The translations under genes and the position numbers were made by a program. DNA of 59,174 bases. Origin: Micromonospora echinofusca. GTDB lineage: Bacteria; Actinomycetota; Actinomycetes; Mycobacteriales; Micromonosporaceae. Below are positions 1 to 9,023 of this stretch, in pieces (the stretch's first letter is position 1; each line of letters begins with the position of its first letter). Below the pieces are notes generated by a model. The model was not told where the DNA came from. It saw only the letters and a list, made by a program, of their open reading frames with translations, and made no database searches. The stretch lies in contig NZ_WVUH01000005.1 in the NCBI RefSeq assembly GCF_017614955.1, forward strand, positions 1 to 59,174, written 5' to 3'.

Positions 1-39
1 GAGGGCGAGCAGGGCGGCGACGGTCCGGATGGGGCGCAT
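1..39 (-). CDS. N-terminus of a secreted protein (truncated by window edge)
   Basis: Only the first 13 codons are inside the window, reading MRPIRTVAALLAL. A purine-rich GGAAGGA element lies a few bases upstream of the ATG. The basic N-terminus followed by a hydrophobic stretch looks like the start of a signal peptide, so the product is probably exported. It lies downstream of, and in the same direction as, the large ThuA/sugar dehydrogenase gene, but a strong hairpin separates the two. The function cannot be read from what is here. Confidence 0.6.
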   Translation of the reverse strand, partial: MRPIRTVAALLAL

Positions 40-107
40 GGGTCGATCCTTCCGCTTCGGTGCTGGTGGGAGACGCTTCCGCTCCGGTGATGGTGGGCGA
101 AGGCAGC

Positions 108-139
108 ACGGCGGTGCCGTCGGACGACGGCACCGCCGT
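108..139. repeat. 14-bp inverted repeat in intergenic gap
   Basis: Bases 108-121 and 126-139 are perfect reverse complements (ACGGCGGTGCCGTC) around a four-base GGAC loop. It sits between the strong hairpin at 158-196 and the start of the next gene. It may be a second terminator hairpin or a leader structure of the downstream gene. Confidence 0.6.
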
Positions 140-157
140 ACCTGGTGAACGAGGGGT

Positions 158-196
158 GGAGGGGCCCGTCCGGGGTACGCCCGGACGGGCCCCTCC
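158..196 (-). terminator. Strong hairpin terminator after the ThuA/dehydrogenase gene
   Basis: A perfect 17-bp G/C-rich stem (158-174 with 180-196) with a five-base loop begins six bases past the stop codon of the large gene. There is no clear T-tract, which is common for actinobacterial terminators. Confidence 0.8.
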
Positions 197-201
197 GTCG
201 G

Positions 202-3200
202 TCAGAGCCGGCTACCCGGTCGGACCCGGGTCGGGTCCTCGGCCAGCCGGCCGGTGCCCTTGAGCGACCCGCCGTCGTTCGCCGCGATCCCGGCGGCGCT
301 GGCGGTACCGCCCAGCCGCTGGATCATGGCGTCGGCGTCCCGGACCAGGACGGCCCGGACCTCGGCCTCGGGTACCAACCCGGCGTTGCCGGCCAGGGTG
401 CGGAACGCCTGGAGGTGCTTGATCGCCTGGGCGTCCCGGCCCTTGGCCTCGGCGGTCCGGGCGTCGGACAGCTTCGCCGACAGGTCCCGGTACGCCTTGG
501 CCGACAGGCGGCCGGTCGCCCGGAACCGGTCGAGCAGGTTCTGCATGTCCCGCAGCGAGGTGGTGACGTAGAACCGCACCGTCGAGGTCGTCGTGTTGCC
601 GGCCCTGTCCGTGGCGGTCACGGTCAGCTCGTGCAGGCCGAGGGTCAGCTCGTACATGGCCTGCAACGTGCCGGTGGCGTACGCCTGACCGTCGAGCGTG
701 CCGACGGTCGCCTGGACGCCCGAGGTGGGGTCCACCGCCTCGAAGGTCACCCGGACGTCCTGGCTGTCACCGTAGAGCTGCCCGTCGGCCAGCCCGGCCA
801 CGATCACCGTGGGTCGGGTGCCGTCGATCTTCAGGATCGCCGACTTGAGCGTCTCGACGTTCCCGGCCGCGTCGGTGGCCCGGTACAGCAGTTCGTGCTG
901 CCCGTCGCCGCTGACGTCGACCGGCTCGGTGTACGGGGTCCACGGGCCGCCGTCGAGCGACCATTCCAGTCCGGTCACCCCGGAACCCGCGTCGGTCGCG
1001 GTGAGGGTGACCGGGGTACGGCCGGCCTGCCACCCGTTGTCGTTCGGCGGGGCGAACGACGCGGTGGTGACCGGGGCGGTGGCGTCGATCCGCACGTCGA
1101 CGCTCTTCGTCGCCTCGACGTTGTCCGCCTTGTCCACCGACCGGAAGCGCACCTGGTGGGTACCGTCCCCGGAGACCGCGACCGGCCCGGTGTAGGCGGT
1201 CCAGCCGGTGGCGTCGTCGAGCTGGTACTCGGTCCGGGCCACCCCGCTGCCACCGGCGTTGTCGGTGGCGGTCAGCGTCACCGTGACCGGGCCGGTGTAC
1301 CAGCCGCCGTTCGCCGTACCGTCGACCGTGGCCGTGGTGACCGGCGCCGCCGCGTCACTCGGCGGGGTGGTCAGCCGGAAGTAGTCGAACGAGGCGGTCT
1401 TCGACGCGGTCTGGCTGGCGCCGAGGGTGAACAGCCCGACCTTCGGCGTGGCGCCGACGACCGTGTTGGTCAGCGACTCGAACGTCGTCCAGTTCGTGCC
1501 GTCCGCCGAGTACGACGCGGTGTAGACGTTGCCCTTGCGGGCCAGTCGCAGGTGCCACACCGCCGAGGTCAGGTCCTGCACCTGCGGCTGCGGGTTCTGC
1601 ACCGCACCGGCGACCTCGCTGCGGTACTCGATCCGCCGGGCGACGGGCTGCCCGACCTGGTTGTCCGCGATGAAGTCGAACTTCAGGTAGTTGTCGTCGT
1701 CGGCGTACACCAGCAGACCGGCCTGCTGGTACTGCTCGTTCAGCAGGCTGCCGTCGACCTTCGTCTCCAGGGTCCAGTCGCCGGCCGGCGCGGTCTGGAG
1801 GATGAAGTTCGTCGGCCCGGAGTTGCCGGTGCCGTAGATGTCACCGTTCGGCACGTCGATCCGCAGCGCGCCACCGTCGACCCGGTAGGCGGTGGCGTCC
1901 TCCCGGACGATGCCGTTCCACCGGCACTTGTCCAGGGTGGCGCCGTCGAACTCGTCCGACGGGGTGACCGGCCCGGCCGGGGCGTCCGGCGAGAGCTGGA
2001 ACCAGTCGAACGAGGCGTTCACCACGGTCGCCGTGGTGCCGCCGTTCAGGGCGAACAGCCCGACCTTCGGGTTGCTGATGCCGGCCAGCGCGGCCGTCCG
2101 GCCCACCGTGGTGAAGGTCTGCCCGTCGGCGGACATCGCCGCGGTCAGGTTCGTACCGTCACTGGTCACCCGCAGGTAGATGGTGTCCGAACCGGCGGGG
2201 GCCGCCGTGCTGTCGGCACCCTCGTTGCGCGGGGTACCGGCGGTCTCCCGGATGAACTCGACCCGGCGGCTGCCCGACCAGATCACGTCCAGCTTGGCGT
2301 AGTTGTCGTCGTCGCCGTAGACCAGCAGACCGGCCTGGTCGTAGTTGGCCGCCGCCGCCAGGTTGACCTTCGTGGTCGCCTGCCAGGCCCCGGCCGGTGC
2401 CGGCTGGAGGACCAGGTTGGTGGCGTCGTTACGGTTGCCGTAGAGGTCACCCGGTGAGGTCGGCAGCACCAGCGCCCCGTTCACCACGGAGTAGAGCTGG
2501 TTCTCCCGGACCACGGTCGTCCACCGGTCCCGGTTCAGGGCCGAGCCGAGGAAGTCGTCCGAGCGCGCCCCGAAGCAGGACGTGTTCGGTGCGTCCACCT
2601 TGACCGTGGTGTTCGCGTACGACTTCGCACCCTTGGCGTCGGTCACCGTCAGGGTGGCGGTGAACGTACCCGGCACGGTGTAGGTGTGCGTGGCGTTCAG
2701 GGTGGACGCCGTACCGCCGTCACCGAAGTCCCAGGCGTACGTCAGCGGGGTGTCGTTCTCCGCGTCGGTGGCCGTACCGGTGAAACTGACCTGTACCGGC
2801 GCGGTGCCGGTGGCCGGCGTGGCGGCGGCGGTGACCACCGGCGGCGCGTTGTCGGTGACGCCCCGGCCGAGGAAGTCCACCCAGTTGACGTTGAACAGCG
2901 AGCCGTTCTCGGTGCTGCCCACCGGCCGGCGGGCGACGAAGTACAGCGGACCGCTGGTGGTGCTCGGTGTCGTGACGGTGGCCGTCGCGTCGACCCAGGT
3001 CTGCCAGCCGCCGGTCGATCCGAAGGTGGCGGTGGCCACCAGCGGGCCGTCGGCCGCCCCGGTCCGGACCTCGATCCGGCCGCCCACGGTGGCCGAGGCC
3101 ACCCGGAAGCGCAGCGCGTCGATGCCGGTCAGGCTGGCGGGGTCGAAGGTCCACCAGTCGCCGTCCTCGATCCAGCCGATGTTCTGACCGCCGCCGGCTG

Positions 3201-6036
3201 GGTCGGTGGTGGCCTCCTCGCCCACCCCGGGGTCACCGGTGGCGGTGCTGTCCGGCACCCGGCCGGTCGCCGCGAAGTACTCGGCCTGCTTCCGCTTGGG
3301 CTGGAGCTGCTCCAGGTCCCGGCCGGTCAGCGGGTTCGCCCCGCCGGAGCCGCCGCCGTCGGTGTAGGTGGCCTCGAAGACCGCGAACACGTTGGCCTCG
3401 GCGCCGTGCCCGGACGCCAGCGAGGTCTGCACCACGCCGGAGCAACCGGTGTACGACTGGAGCGGGTGGGCGTGCTCGTCGTGCCCGAGGAAGGTCTGGA
3501 GCACCACCTTCGCGCAGTCGATCTCGCCGTCCTCCGGGTCGGTCACCTTGACGGTGTACCGGACCTGGTCGCCCCACTCGAAGAAGCCGCCGTCCGGCGG
3601 GAACTCGATGCGCACCGTCGGTGCGGTGTTGCCGACCGTGATCGGCACGTTCGCCACGGCGGTACGTCCCTGCGGGTCGGCGACCGTGAGCTGGGCGGTG
3701 TAGTTGCCGGCCGTGGTGTAGGTGTGCGACGGGTTCGCCTCGGTGGAGGTACCGCCGTCACCGAACGTCCACGCGTAGGTGATCTCCTCGCCGTCCGGGT
3801 CACGGGAGCCGGCGCTGGAGAACTGCACGGTCAGCGGAGCCTGACCCGAGGTCGGCTGGCCGGTGGCGGCGGCGATCGGAGCCCGGTCGCCGGCCACGTA
3901 GTCGACCCGGTAGACCCCGGAGTTGTCGTTGTTGCCGCCGAAGCCGCTGCCCCACTCGATGAGGTACATCGCGCCGTCCGGGCCGAACTCGAAGTCCATC
4001 GGCCGGACGAAGGTCATGCCGGTGAGCAGCTGGTTGATGTCCACCAGGGACCGACCGTCCGCGGTGACCTGCATGGTGTACATCTTCGACTGGTTCCACT
4101 CGCCGAACAGCGCCTTGCCGTCGTAGTACGCCGGCCACTTCCGCTCCGAGTTCAGGTTGGCGTCGAAGCGGTAGACCGGGCCACCCATCGGCGCCCCGCC
4201 GCCACCGATCTCCGGGAAGAGCGGGTTGGTGGCGTAGCCGTACCAGACGGTCGCCGGCAGGGCCGGCGGCAGGTTGGTCAGGCCGGTGTTGTTGGGCGAG
4301 TCGTTGACCGGCGCGGCGCAGTCGAACTTCGCCCCGCTCGGCCCGGACGGGAAGGTGTAGTCGTTGTACGCCGAGTTGGCGCCGGTGCAGTACGGCCAGC
4401 CGTAGTTGCCGGGCTGGGTGAGGATGTTCCACTCGACCAGGCCCTCCGGGCCCCGGCTCGGGTTGGCCGAACCGGCGTCCGGTCCGTAGTCACCGACGTA
4501 CACCGTGTCGGTCTTCGGGTCGATGCCGATCCGGAACGGGTTCCGGAAGCCCATCGCGAAGATCTCCGGGCGGGTCTTCGCGGTACCCGGCGCGAACAGG
4601 TTGCCGGCCGGCACGGTGTAGCTGCCGTCGTCCTCCGGGTGGATCCGGATCACCTTGCCGCGCAGGTCGTTGGTGTTGCCCGAGGTCCGCTGCGCGTCGT
4701 AGTCCTGCCGACCGGCCCGCTCGTCGATCGGGGTGTAGGCGTTGGACTCGAACGGGTTGGTGTTGTCCCCGGTGGCGAGGTAGAGGTTGCCCGCGCTGTC
4801 GAAGGCCATGCTTCCGCCCGCGTGGCAGCAGGTGTTGCGCTGGGTGTCGACCCGCAGCACGACCTTCTCGCTGGCCGGGTCGATGGTGTCCCCGCTGACG
4901 GTGAACCGGGAGAGGTTGTTGTGGGCGATGCCGTCGTCCGGCGCGTAGTACAGGTAGATCCACCGGTTGGTGGCGAAGTCCGGGTCGAGCCGGAGCCCGA
5001 TCAGCCCGTCCTCGTTGCCGGTGAAGACGTCCAGGGTCAGCGCGGTGACCGTGCTGCCGGTGTCCGGCTTGATCACCTGTACCCGGCCGTCCCGCTCGGC
5101 GTAGAAGACCCGACCGTCCGGCGCGATGTCCAGCTCCATCGGGTTGCTGGTGTTGCTGTCCAGCGTTACCTTCTCGAAGCTGCTGGTCAGCGAGGCACTG
5201 CAGTCGGCGTCGAGGACCCCGGCCGCGGTCCGGATGCCGCCGAGCAGGTGGGCGAGGAACTGCGGTTCGGCGTACGACTCGTCGGTGTGGCCGCCACCGG
5301 TGTACCACGCCCGGCCGCCGTCGTAGTCCTGGCACCAGGAGGTCGGGTGGTCCGCCCCCATCGCCCCGGCACCCGGCGCGTAGCTGGTCTCGTCGAGGCT
5401 GGCCAGGACGTGCACGCTGCCGCGCGGGTTGGTCTGGAAGTTGTACCACTCGTCGTAGCGGGACCAGCGCTCCGGCAGGTGCTCGGTGGCCGGGTGGTCG
5501 TGGTCCTCCACCTTGACGGTGGCCTGCTGGTTGGCCGGGTGCGAGGCGAAGTACGAGCCGACCAGCTTGCCGTACCAGGGCCAGCTGTACTCGGTGTCCG
5601 AGGCGGCGTGGATGCCGACGTAGCCGCCCCCGGCCTTGATGTACCGCTCGAAGGCGGCCTGCTGCGTGCCGTCGAGGACGTCACCGGTGGTGGAGAGCCA
5701 GATCACCGCCTGGTAGCGGGCCAGGTTCTCGTCGGTGAAGGTGGCGGCGTCCTCGGTCGCGTCCACGGTGAAGTTGTGCGCGGTGCCGAGCTGCCGGATG
5801 GCGGCGATCCCGGCCGGGATCGAGCTGTGCCGGAAACCGGCGGTCTTCGAGAAGACCAGTACGGAGAAGGGGTCCGTCTCGGCAGCCGCTGCGGGGGCGG
5901 CGGCCGGTACCGGGGCGGCGGCGGGCTGGGCGGTTGCCGGTGCCCCGACCAGCGCGGTCGGTACCACCAGCGCGGCGGCGAGCGCGGCGCGGGTGAGGAC
6001 TGCGGGCAGGGGTAGTCGTCGGCGATGTGGGGACAC
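202..6036 (-). CDS. Giant secreted multidomain protein: ThuA, glucose/sorbosone dehydrogenase, PKD, CBM6 and FIMAH domains
   Basis: The product is 1944 residues with an N-terminal signal peptide. Domains seen in order: ThuA-like (about 54-282), a beta-propeller like PQQ-dependent glucose/sorbosone dehydrogenases (286-712), a PKD domain (722-800), an Ig-like stretch, a CBM6-type carbohydrate-binding module (915-1056), a second PKD (1059-1149), two related lectin-like beta-sandwich modules (about 1155-1350 and 1358-1556), Ig/OmpL47-like repeats (1563-1824) and a C-terminal FIMAH-type helical domain (about 1820-1890). The GTG start was chosen because GAGGAG lies just upstream; the longer frame to 6054 has no better site. 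Known family members are extracellular and act on or bind sugars. Oxidation of an extracellular sugar or polysaccharide is inference; the substrate is unknown. Confidence 0.88.
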   Translation of the reverse strand: MSPHRRRLPLPAVLTRAALAAALVVPTALVGAPATAQPAAAPVPAAAPAAAAETDPFSVLVFSKTAGFRHSSIPAGIAAIRQLGTAHNFTVDATEDAATFTDENLARYQAVIWLSTTGDVLDGTQQAAFERYIKAGGGYVGIHAASDTEYSWPWYGKLVGSYFASHPANQQATVKVEDHDHPATEHLPERWSRYDEWYNFQTNPRGSVHVLASLDETSYAPGAGAMGADHPTSWCQDYDGGRAWYTGGGHTDESYAEPQFLAHLLGGIRTAAGVLDADCSASLTSSFEKVTLDSNTSNPMELDIAPDGRVFYAERDGRVQVIKPDTGSTVTALTLDVFTGNEDGLIGLRLDPDFATNRWIYLYYAPDDGIAHNNLSRFTVSGDTIDPASEKVVLRVDTQRNTCCHAGGSMAFDSAGNLYLATGDNTNPFESNAYTPIDERAGRQDYDAQRTSGNTNDLRGKVIRIHPEDDGSYTVPAGNLFAPGTAKTRPEIFAMGFRNPFRIGIDPKTDTVYVGDYGPDAGSANPSRGPEGLVEWNILTQPGNYGWPYCTGANSAYNDYTFPSGPSGAKFDCAAPVNDSPNNTGLTNLPPALPATVWYGYATNPLFPEIGGGGAPMGGPVYRFDANLNSERKWPAYYDGKALFGEWNQSKMYTMQVTADGRSLVDINQLLTGMTFVRPMDFEFGPDGAMYLIEWGSGFGGNNDNSGVYRVDYVAGDRAPIAAATGQPTSGQAPLTVQFSSAGSRDPDGEEITYAWTFGDGGTSTEANPSHTYTTAGNYTAQLTVADPQGRTAVANVPITVGNTAPTVRIEFPPDGGFFEWGDQVRYTVKVTDPEDGEIDCAKVVLQTFLGHDEHAHPLQSYTGCSGVVQTSLASGHGAEANVFAVFEATYTDGGGSGGANPLTGRDLEQLQPKRKQAEYFAATGRVPDSTATGDPGVGEEATTDPAGGGQNIGWIEDGDWWTFDPASLTGIDALRFRVASATVGGRIEVRTGAADGPLVATATFGSTGGWQTWVDATATVTTPSTTSGPLYFVARRPVGSTENGSLFNVNWVDFLGRGVTDNAPPVVTAAATPATGTAPVQVSFTGTATDAENDTPLTYAWDFGDGGTASTLNATHTYTVPGTFTATLTVTDAKGAKSYANTTVKVDAPNTSCFGARSDDFLGSALNRDRWTTVVRENQLYSVVNGALVLPTSPGDLYGNRNDATNLVLQPAPAGAWQATTKVNLAAAANYDQAGLLVYGDDDNYAKLDVIWSGSRRVEFIRETAGTPRNEGADSTAAPAGSDTIYLRVTSDGTNLTAAMSADGQTFTTVGRTAALAGISNPKVGLFALNGGTTATVVNASFDWFQLSPDAPAGPVTPSDEFDGATLDKCRWNGIVREDATAYRVDGGALRIDVPNGDIYGTGNSGPTNFILQTAPAGDWTLETKVDGSLLNEQYQQAGLLVYADDDNYLKFDFIADNQVGQPVARRIEYRSEVAGAVQNPQPQVQDLTSAVWHLRLARKGNVYTASYSADGTNWTTFESLTNTVVGATPKVGLFTLGASQTASKTASFDYFRLTTPPSDAAAPVTTATVDGTANGGWYTGPVTVTLTATDNAGGSGVARTEYQLDDATGWTAYTGPVAVSGDGTHQVRFRSVDKADNVEATKSVDVRIDATAPVTTASFAPPNDNGWQAGRTPVTLTATDAGSGVTGLEWSLDGGPWTPYTEPVDVSGDGQHELLYRATDAAGNVETLKSAILKIDGTRPTVIVAGLADGQLYGDSQDVRVTFEAVDPTSGVQATVGTLDGQAYATGTLQAMYELTLGLHELTVTATDRAGNTTTSTVRFYVTTSLRDMQNLLDRFRATGRLSAKAYRDLSAKLSDARTAEAKGRDAQAIKHLQAFRTLAGNAGLVPEAEVRAVLVRDADAMIQRLGGTASAAGIAANDGGSLKGTGRLAEDPTRVRPGSRL

Positions 6037-6273
6037 GTCGTCTCCTCGATCCACACGGACAGTGGTGGTGTCCCGTACGGCTCGCCGAAGACCGTCCGGG
6101 GTGAAGCCTGTGCGGAGGCGCTGCCGAGGCGACTCCGCATTCTGTCAGGCCATTGAACAAATTAAGGCGGCTGCGCAGGGCCGGAGCAATACGGCCGCCA
6201 GTCAAATCTGGTAACGGTTGGGTAACGGCACTCGTCTATTTCATCGCAAGCCCGACGAATGGCGTCGATGCCG
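6037..6273. other. Non-coding upstream region of the ThuA/dehydrogenase gene
   Basis: This stretch carries the promoter and leader of the large secreted protein, read leftward. Part of it, around 6150-6230, is AT-richer than its surroundings, as expected for a promoter. No convincing -35/-10 pair could be fixed. The rest of the gap up to 6439 is the tandem array described separately. Confidence 0.4.
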
Positions 6274-6448
6274 GGTCCGCCCCGAGGTGGACCGGGGCCG
6301 GCGGCGTGGCTGGTCGGTCCGCCCGAAAGTGGACCGGGGCCGGCGGCGTGGCTGGTCGGTCCGCCCGAAAGTGGACCGGGGCCGGCGGCGTGGCTGGTCG
6401 GTCCGCCCGAAAGTGGACCGGGGCCGGCGGCGTGGCTGGTCAGTCCGC
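6274..6448. repeat. 42-bp tandem repeat array overlapping a stop codon
   Basis: Three identical 42-bp units start at 6287, 6329 and 6371. A fourth copy starts at 6413 and matches to 6448 except for one base at 6442, and a degenerate partial copy precedes the first. The unit length is 14 codons. The odd base at 6442 makes the TGA stop of the neighbouring membrane protein; the other copies have CGA there. Read past that stop, the frame stays open for 67 more codons, ending at a TAG at 6236-6238, and would encode repeats of DRPATPPAPVHFRA. Confidence 0.9.
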
Positions 6449-7990
6449 GTGGTGCCGACCCGGCGACCGCAGGGTACGGCGCGGGATGTGCTCGTCCCGC
6501 CGGGGTGCCGGGTCGGGCACCGGCCGGCTCAGCCGGCTGACCCAGTCCACGTACTCGTCGTCCGGCGTGGCGGACGGCGGGACGTCGTCCGGGGCGGCCG
6601 GTCCCGGCTCGGCCCGGTCCCGCCGGAACAGACCCCGTCGCCACCGGCCCGACCGGGGCCGCCCGTCCGAGGGTGGTCCGGCCGGCTCCGCGTCGGCTGC
6701 GGTCCCCGCCCCGGCTGTGACCCCTTCTGCGGTCTCCGTCTCGGCCGTGGTCCCCCCTGCGGTCTCCGCCTCGGTCCCTACCGCGCCTGCCGTCTTGCCG
6801 TCTGTCCCGGCTGCCCTCTCGGCTTCCAACCCAGGTGCGGGCTCGGGAGTCGGTGCCGGTGCGGGCTCGGGAGCCGGGGCCGGAGCGGCGGCCGGCACCG
6901 GGGCCGGAGCGGGGACGACGGGCTGCTCAAGGGCCGGAGCGGGGACGACGGGCTGCTCAAGGGCCGGTTCGCCCACGGTCTCGACGTCGGTGACCTCCCC
7001 GTCGTAGCCCGGTCCCGGTACCTCCGGCCCGGATGCGGAGCGGGGGAGGGGCGCCAGGATGTCCGTCGGTTCGATCGCTGCGCTCCGGGTGGGACGGGTC
7101 ACCAGGGGCCAGCGCCACAGCACGGCGAGAGCCGAGCCGAGCGCACCGCTACCGACCGCGACCAGCACCGGCCAGTACGGCGTGGGCTGGTGGCCGGCAC
7201 CGACTCCGGCGACGAGCTGGCTCACCGCGTACATGGCCGGACCGACCGCTCCGGCACCACCGGCCCACAGCGACCGGTCACCCTCCCGGCGGGCCAGCAG
7301 GCCGACCAGGATGCCGGCCAGCAGCGCGAGGATCGGCACGACCAGCGGGTCGGGCAGCCAGGCGAGACCCGGGCCGGGCGCGCCGAGCCGGACCTGCGGC
7401 AGCGGGTCGGTCGGTCCCAGCGCGGGTACGACCGCAGCGACGGCGAGCACCCAGAGCACAGCGGTCAGCAGGAGGACGTTCCGTCGGACCGGCCGGAAGT
7501 GGAGCGCCGCGACGGCGACCAGCATGCCGAACGCGACCGCGACGCCGACGGCCAACCCGACCGCCGCCACCGGGCCGAGCGCACCGACCGATACGGCGCG
7601 GGCCGGGAAGGCGGCGAACGGTAGCACCACCAGGGCGCCGACGGCGGCCATTGCGCAGCCGAGCAGTTGGCGGGCGACCCTGCGACCCCTGTCGGTACGG
7701 CCGGTGGGGGCCGGCCGGTCCGGATCGGCCCCGGTCGGATCGTCGACCCGGTCCGGGCCGGCGCCGGTTGCCCGTCGGCCGCCGACCAGCGCCCCGGTCA
7801 CCGTGGCGACCAGCGCGACCCAGGCTGCCCAGGTCAGCTGCGTGGCCCATTGGTCCGTGGTCAGCCCGGTGAGGCGGGGCGGTAGGCGCAGCAGACCGAG
7901 CCCGTACCCGACGCCGAGCTGGGCGCTGCCGGTGAGCAGAGCGACGGCGAACGCGACGGGCAGCGGTCTGCCCCAGCTCCGGTGGGCCAT
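6440..7990 (-). CDS. Multi-spanning membrane protein with Pro/Ala-rich C-terminal tail
   Basis: About 516 residues. The first 300 residues hold roughly eight hydrophobic segments in pairs; from about residue 330 the protein becomes a long Pro/Ala/Glu/Thr-rich cytoplasmic or wall-spanning tail with a perfect internal duplication (LEQPVVPAPA twice). It ends in a more ordered patch with DEYVDWVSRLSRP. The ATG at 7990 begins the conserved-looking hydrophobic part; a GTG at 8017 is an alternative, and neither has a good ribosome site. I do not recognise the family. The stop codon lies inside the last copy of a 42-bp tandem repeat, so tail length may vary between strains. Neighbouring genes give no functional hint. 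Confidence 0.7.
   Translation of the reverse strand: MAHRSWGRPLPVAFAVALLTGSAQLGVGYGLGLLRLPPRLTGLTTDQWATQLTWAAWVALVATVTGALVGGRRATGAGPDRVDDPTGADPDRPAPTGRTDRGRRVARQLLGCAMAAVGALVVLPFAAFPARAVSVGALGPVAAVGLAVGVAVAFGMLVAVAALHFRPVRRNVLLLTAVLWVLAVAAVVPALGPTDPLPQVRLGAPGPGLAWLPDPLVVPILALLAGILVGLLARREGDRSLWAGGAGAVGPAMYAVSQLVAGVGAGHQPTPYWPVLVAVGSGALGSALAVLWRWPLVTRPTRSAAIEPTDILAPLPRSASGPEVPGPGYDGEVTDVETVGEPALEQPVVPAPALEQPVVPAPAPVPAAAPAPAPEPAPAPTPEPAPGLEAERAAGTDGKTAGAVGTEAETAGGTTAETETAEGVTAGAGTAADAEPAGPPSDGRPRSGRWRRGLFRRDRAEPGPAAPDDVPPSATPDDEYVDWVSRLSRPVPDPAPRRDEHIPRRTLRSPGRHHAD
6901..6960. repeat. 30-bp direct duplication inside a coding region
   Basis: Two identical 30-bp units (6901-6930 and 6931-6960), followed by the first seven bases of a third, encode LEQPVVPAPA twice in the membrane protein's tail. 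The length is a whole number of codons, so copy changes keep the frame. Confidence 0.9.
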
Positions 7991-8065
7991 GCGGGGCAGG
8001 TTACGGCCCGTCCGCACCGCCCGCCACCCGTGGCTGACCCGACGGTCAGGGCACCGGCCCGGCGG

Positions 8066-9022
8066 TCAGCGTACGGGCCCGGCGGTCAGTTGCGGGAGCA
8101 CGTCGCCGGCGATCAGCTCCAGGTGGTCGAGGTCGGCGAGGTCGATCAGCCGCAGGTGCACCCGGGTGGTGCCGATCGTGGCGAACTCGCCGATCCGGTC
8201 GACGAGCTGGGCGGGCGAGCCGATCACCGGGTCCTCGGGCGGGAGGGCGCTGCGGACCTGCAACGGTGCCGCCCGGCGCTGCGCCTCGGCGTCGGTACGG
8301 CCGATGGCGACCACGATCCCGGCGGAGAGGGTCAGCGGGGCGCGACCCCCGGCGGCCCGGTCGAACCGGTCCGTGGCCTCGGCCACCCGGTCGTACGCCT
8401 GCGCGGTCTCGGCGACCCCCTTGAACGGCATGTTGAACTCGTCCGCGAAGCGGGCGGCCAGCTCCGGGGTACGTTTCGGACCGCGCCCGCCCACGATGAC
8501 CGGTGGCCCGGGCACCTGCACCGGTTTGGGTAGCGCGGGCGCGTCGACCAGCCGGTAGTGCCGGCCGGTGTAGCTGAAGCCCGTTCCGACCGGGGTACGC
8601 CACAGCCCGGTGACGATCTCCAACTGCTCGGCCAGCCGGTCGAAGCGTTCCTGCACGGGTGGGAACGGGATGCCGTACGACGTGTGCTCCCGCTCGTACC
8701 AGCCGGCGCCGATACCCAGCTCGACCCGGCCCCCGCTCATCTGGTCGACCTGGGCGACCAGCATGGCGAGCGGACCGGGCAGCCGGAAGGTCGCCGAGGT
8801 GACCAGGGTGCCCAACCGGATCCGGGAGGTCTCCCGGGCCAGGGCGGCCAGCGTCAGCCAGGCGTCGGTGGGGCCGGGTAGCCCCGGGTCGTCGCCCATC
8901 GACTGGTAGTGGTCGGCGCGGAGGAAACCCTCGAAGCCGCCGTCCTCGGCGGCCCGGGCGAACCGGAGCTGGTCGTCGTAGCTGGCCCCCCGGTGCGGCT
9001 CGGTGAAGACGCAGACCCGCAC
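8066..9022 (-). CDS. LLM-class flavin-dependent oxidoreductase (Rv1855c-like, probably F420)
   Basis: 318 residues, the usual size for luciferase-like monooxygenase TIM barrels. The N-terminus (MRVCVFTEP, then DGGFEGFLRADHY) and the LGIGAGWYEREH segment are typical of the F420-dependent group that includes mycobacterial Rv1855c. The GTG start follows the stop of the upstream ABC ATPase gene by one base, so the two are translationally coupled. Together with the nitrate/sulfonate-type importer it may act on the imported compound, for example an organosulfur or aromatic substrate, but that is inference. F420 versus FMN use cannot be settled by eye. Confidence 0.85.
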   Translation of the reverse strand: MRVCVFTEPHRGASYDDQLRFARAAEDGGFEGFLRADHYQSMGDDPGLPGPTDAWLTLAALARETSRIRLGTLVTSATFRLPGPLAMLVAQVDQMSGGRVELGIGAGWYEREHTSYGIPFPPVQERFDRLAEQLEIVTGLWRTPVGTGFSYTGRHYRLVDAPALPKPVQVPGPPVIVGGRGPKRTPELAARFADEFNMPFKGVAETAQAYDRVAEATDRFDRAAGGRAPLTLSAGIVVAIGRTDAEAQRRAAPLQVRSALPPEDPVIGSPAQLVDRIGEFATIGTTRVHLRLIDLADLDHLELIAGDVLPQLTAGPVR

Positions 9023-9023
9023 C

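Noticed and set aside
2686..6015. 1109-codon open frame opposite the ThuA/dehydrogenase gene
   Set aside because: Long shadow frames are expected in high-GC DNA. The reverse-strand gene has recognisable domains throughout; this frame has no family features and is Arg/Gly/Val-rich.
6274..6448. CRISPR array
   Set aside because: Units are contiguous 42-bp repeats without unique spacers, and are codon-sized.
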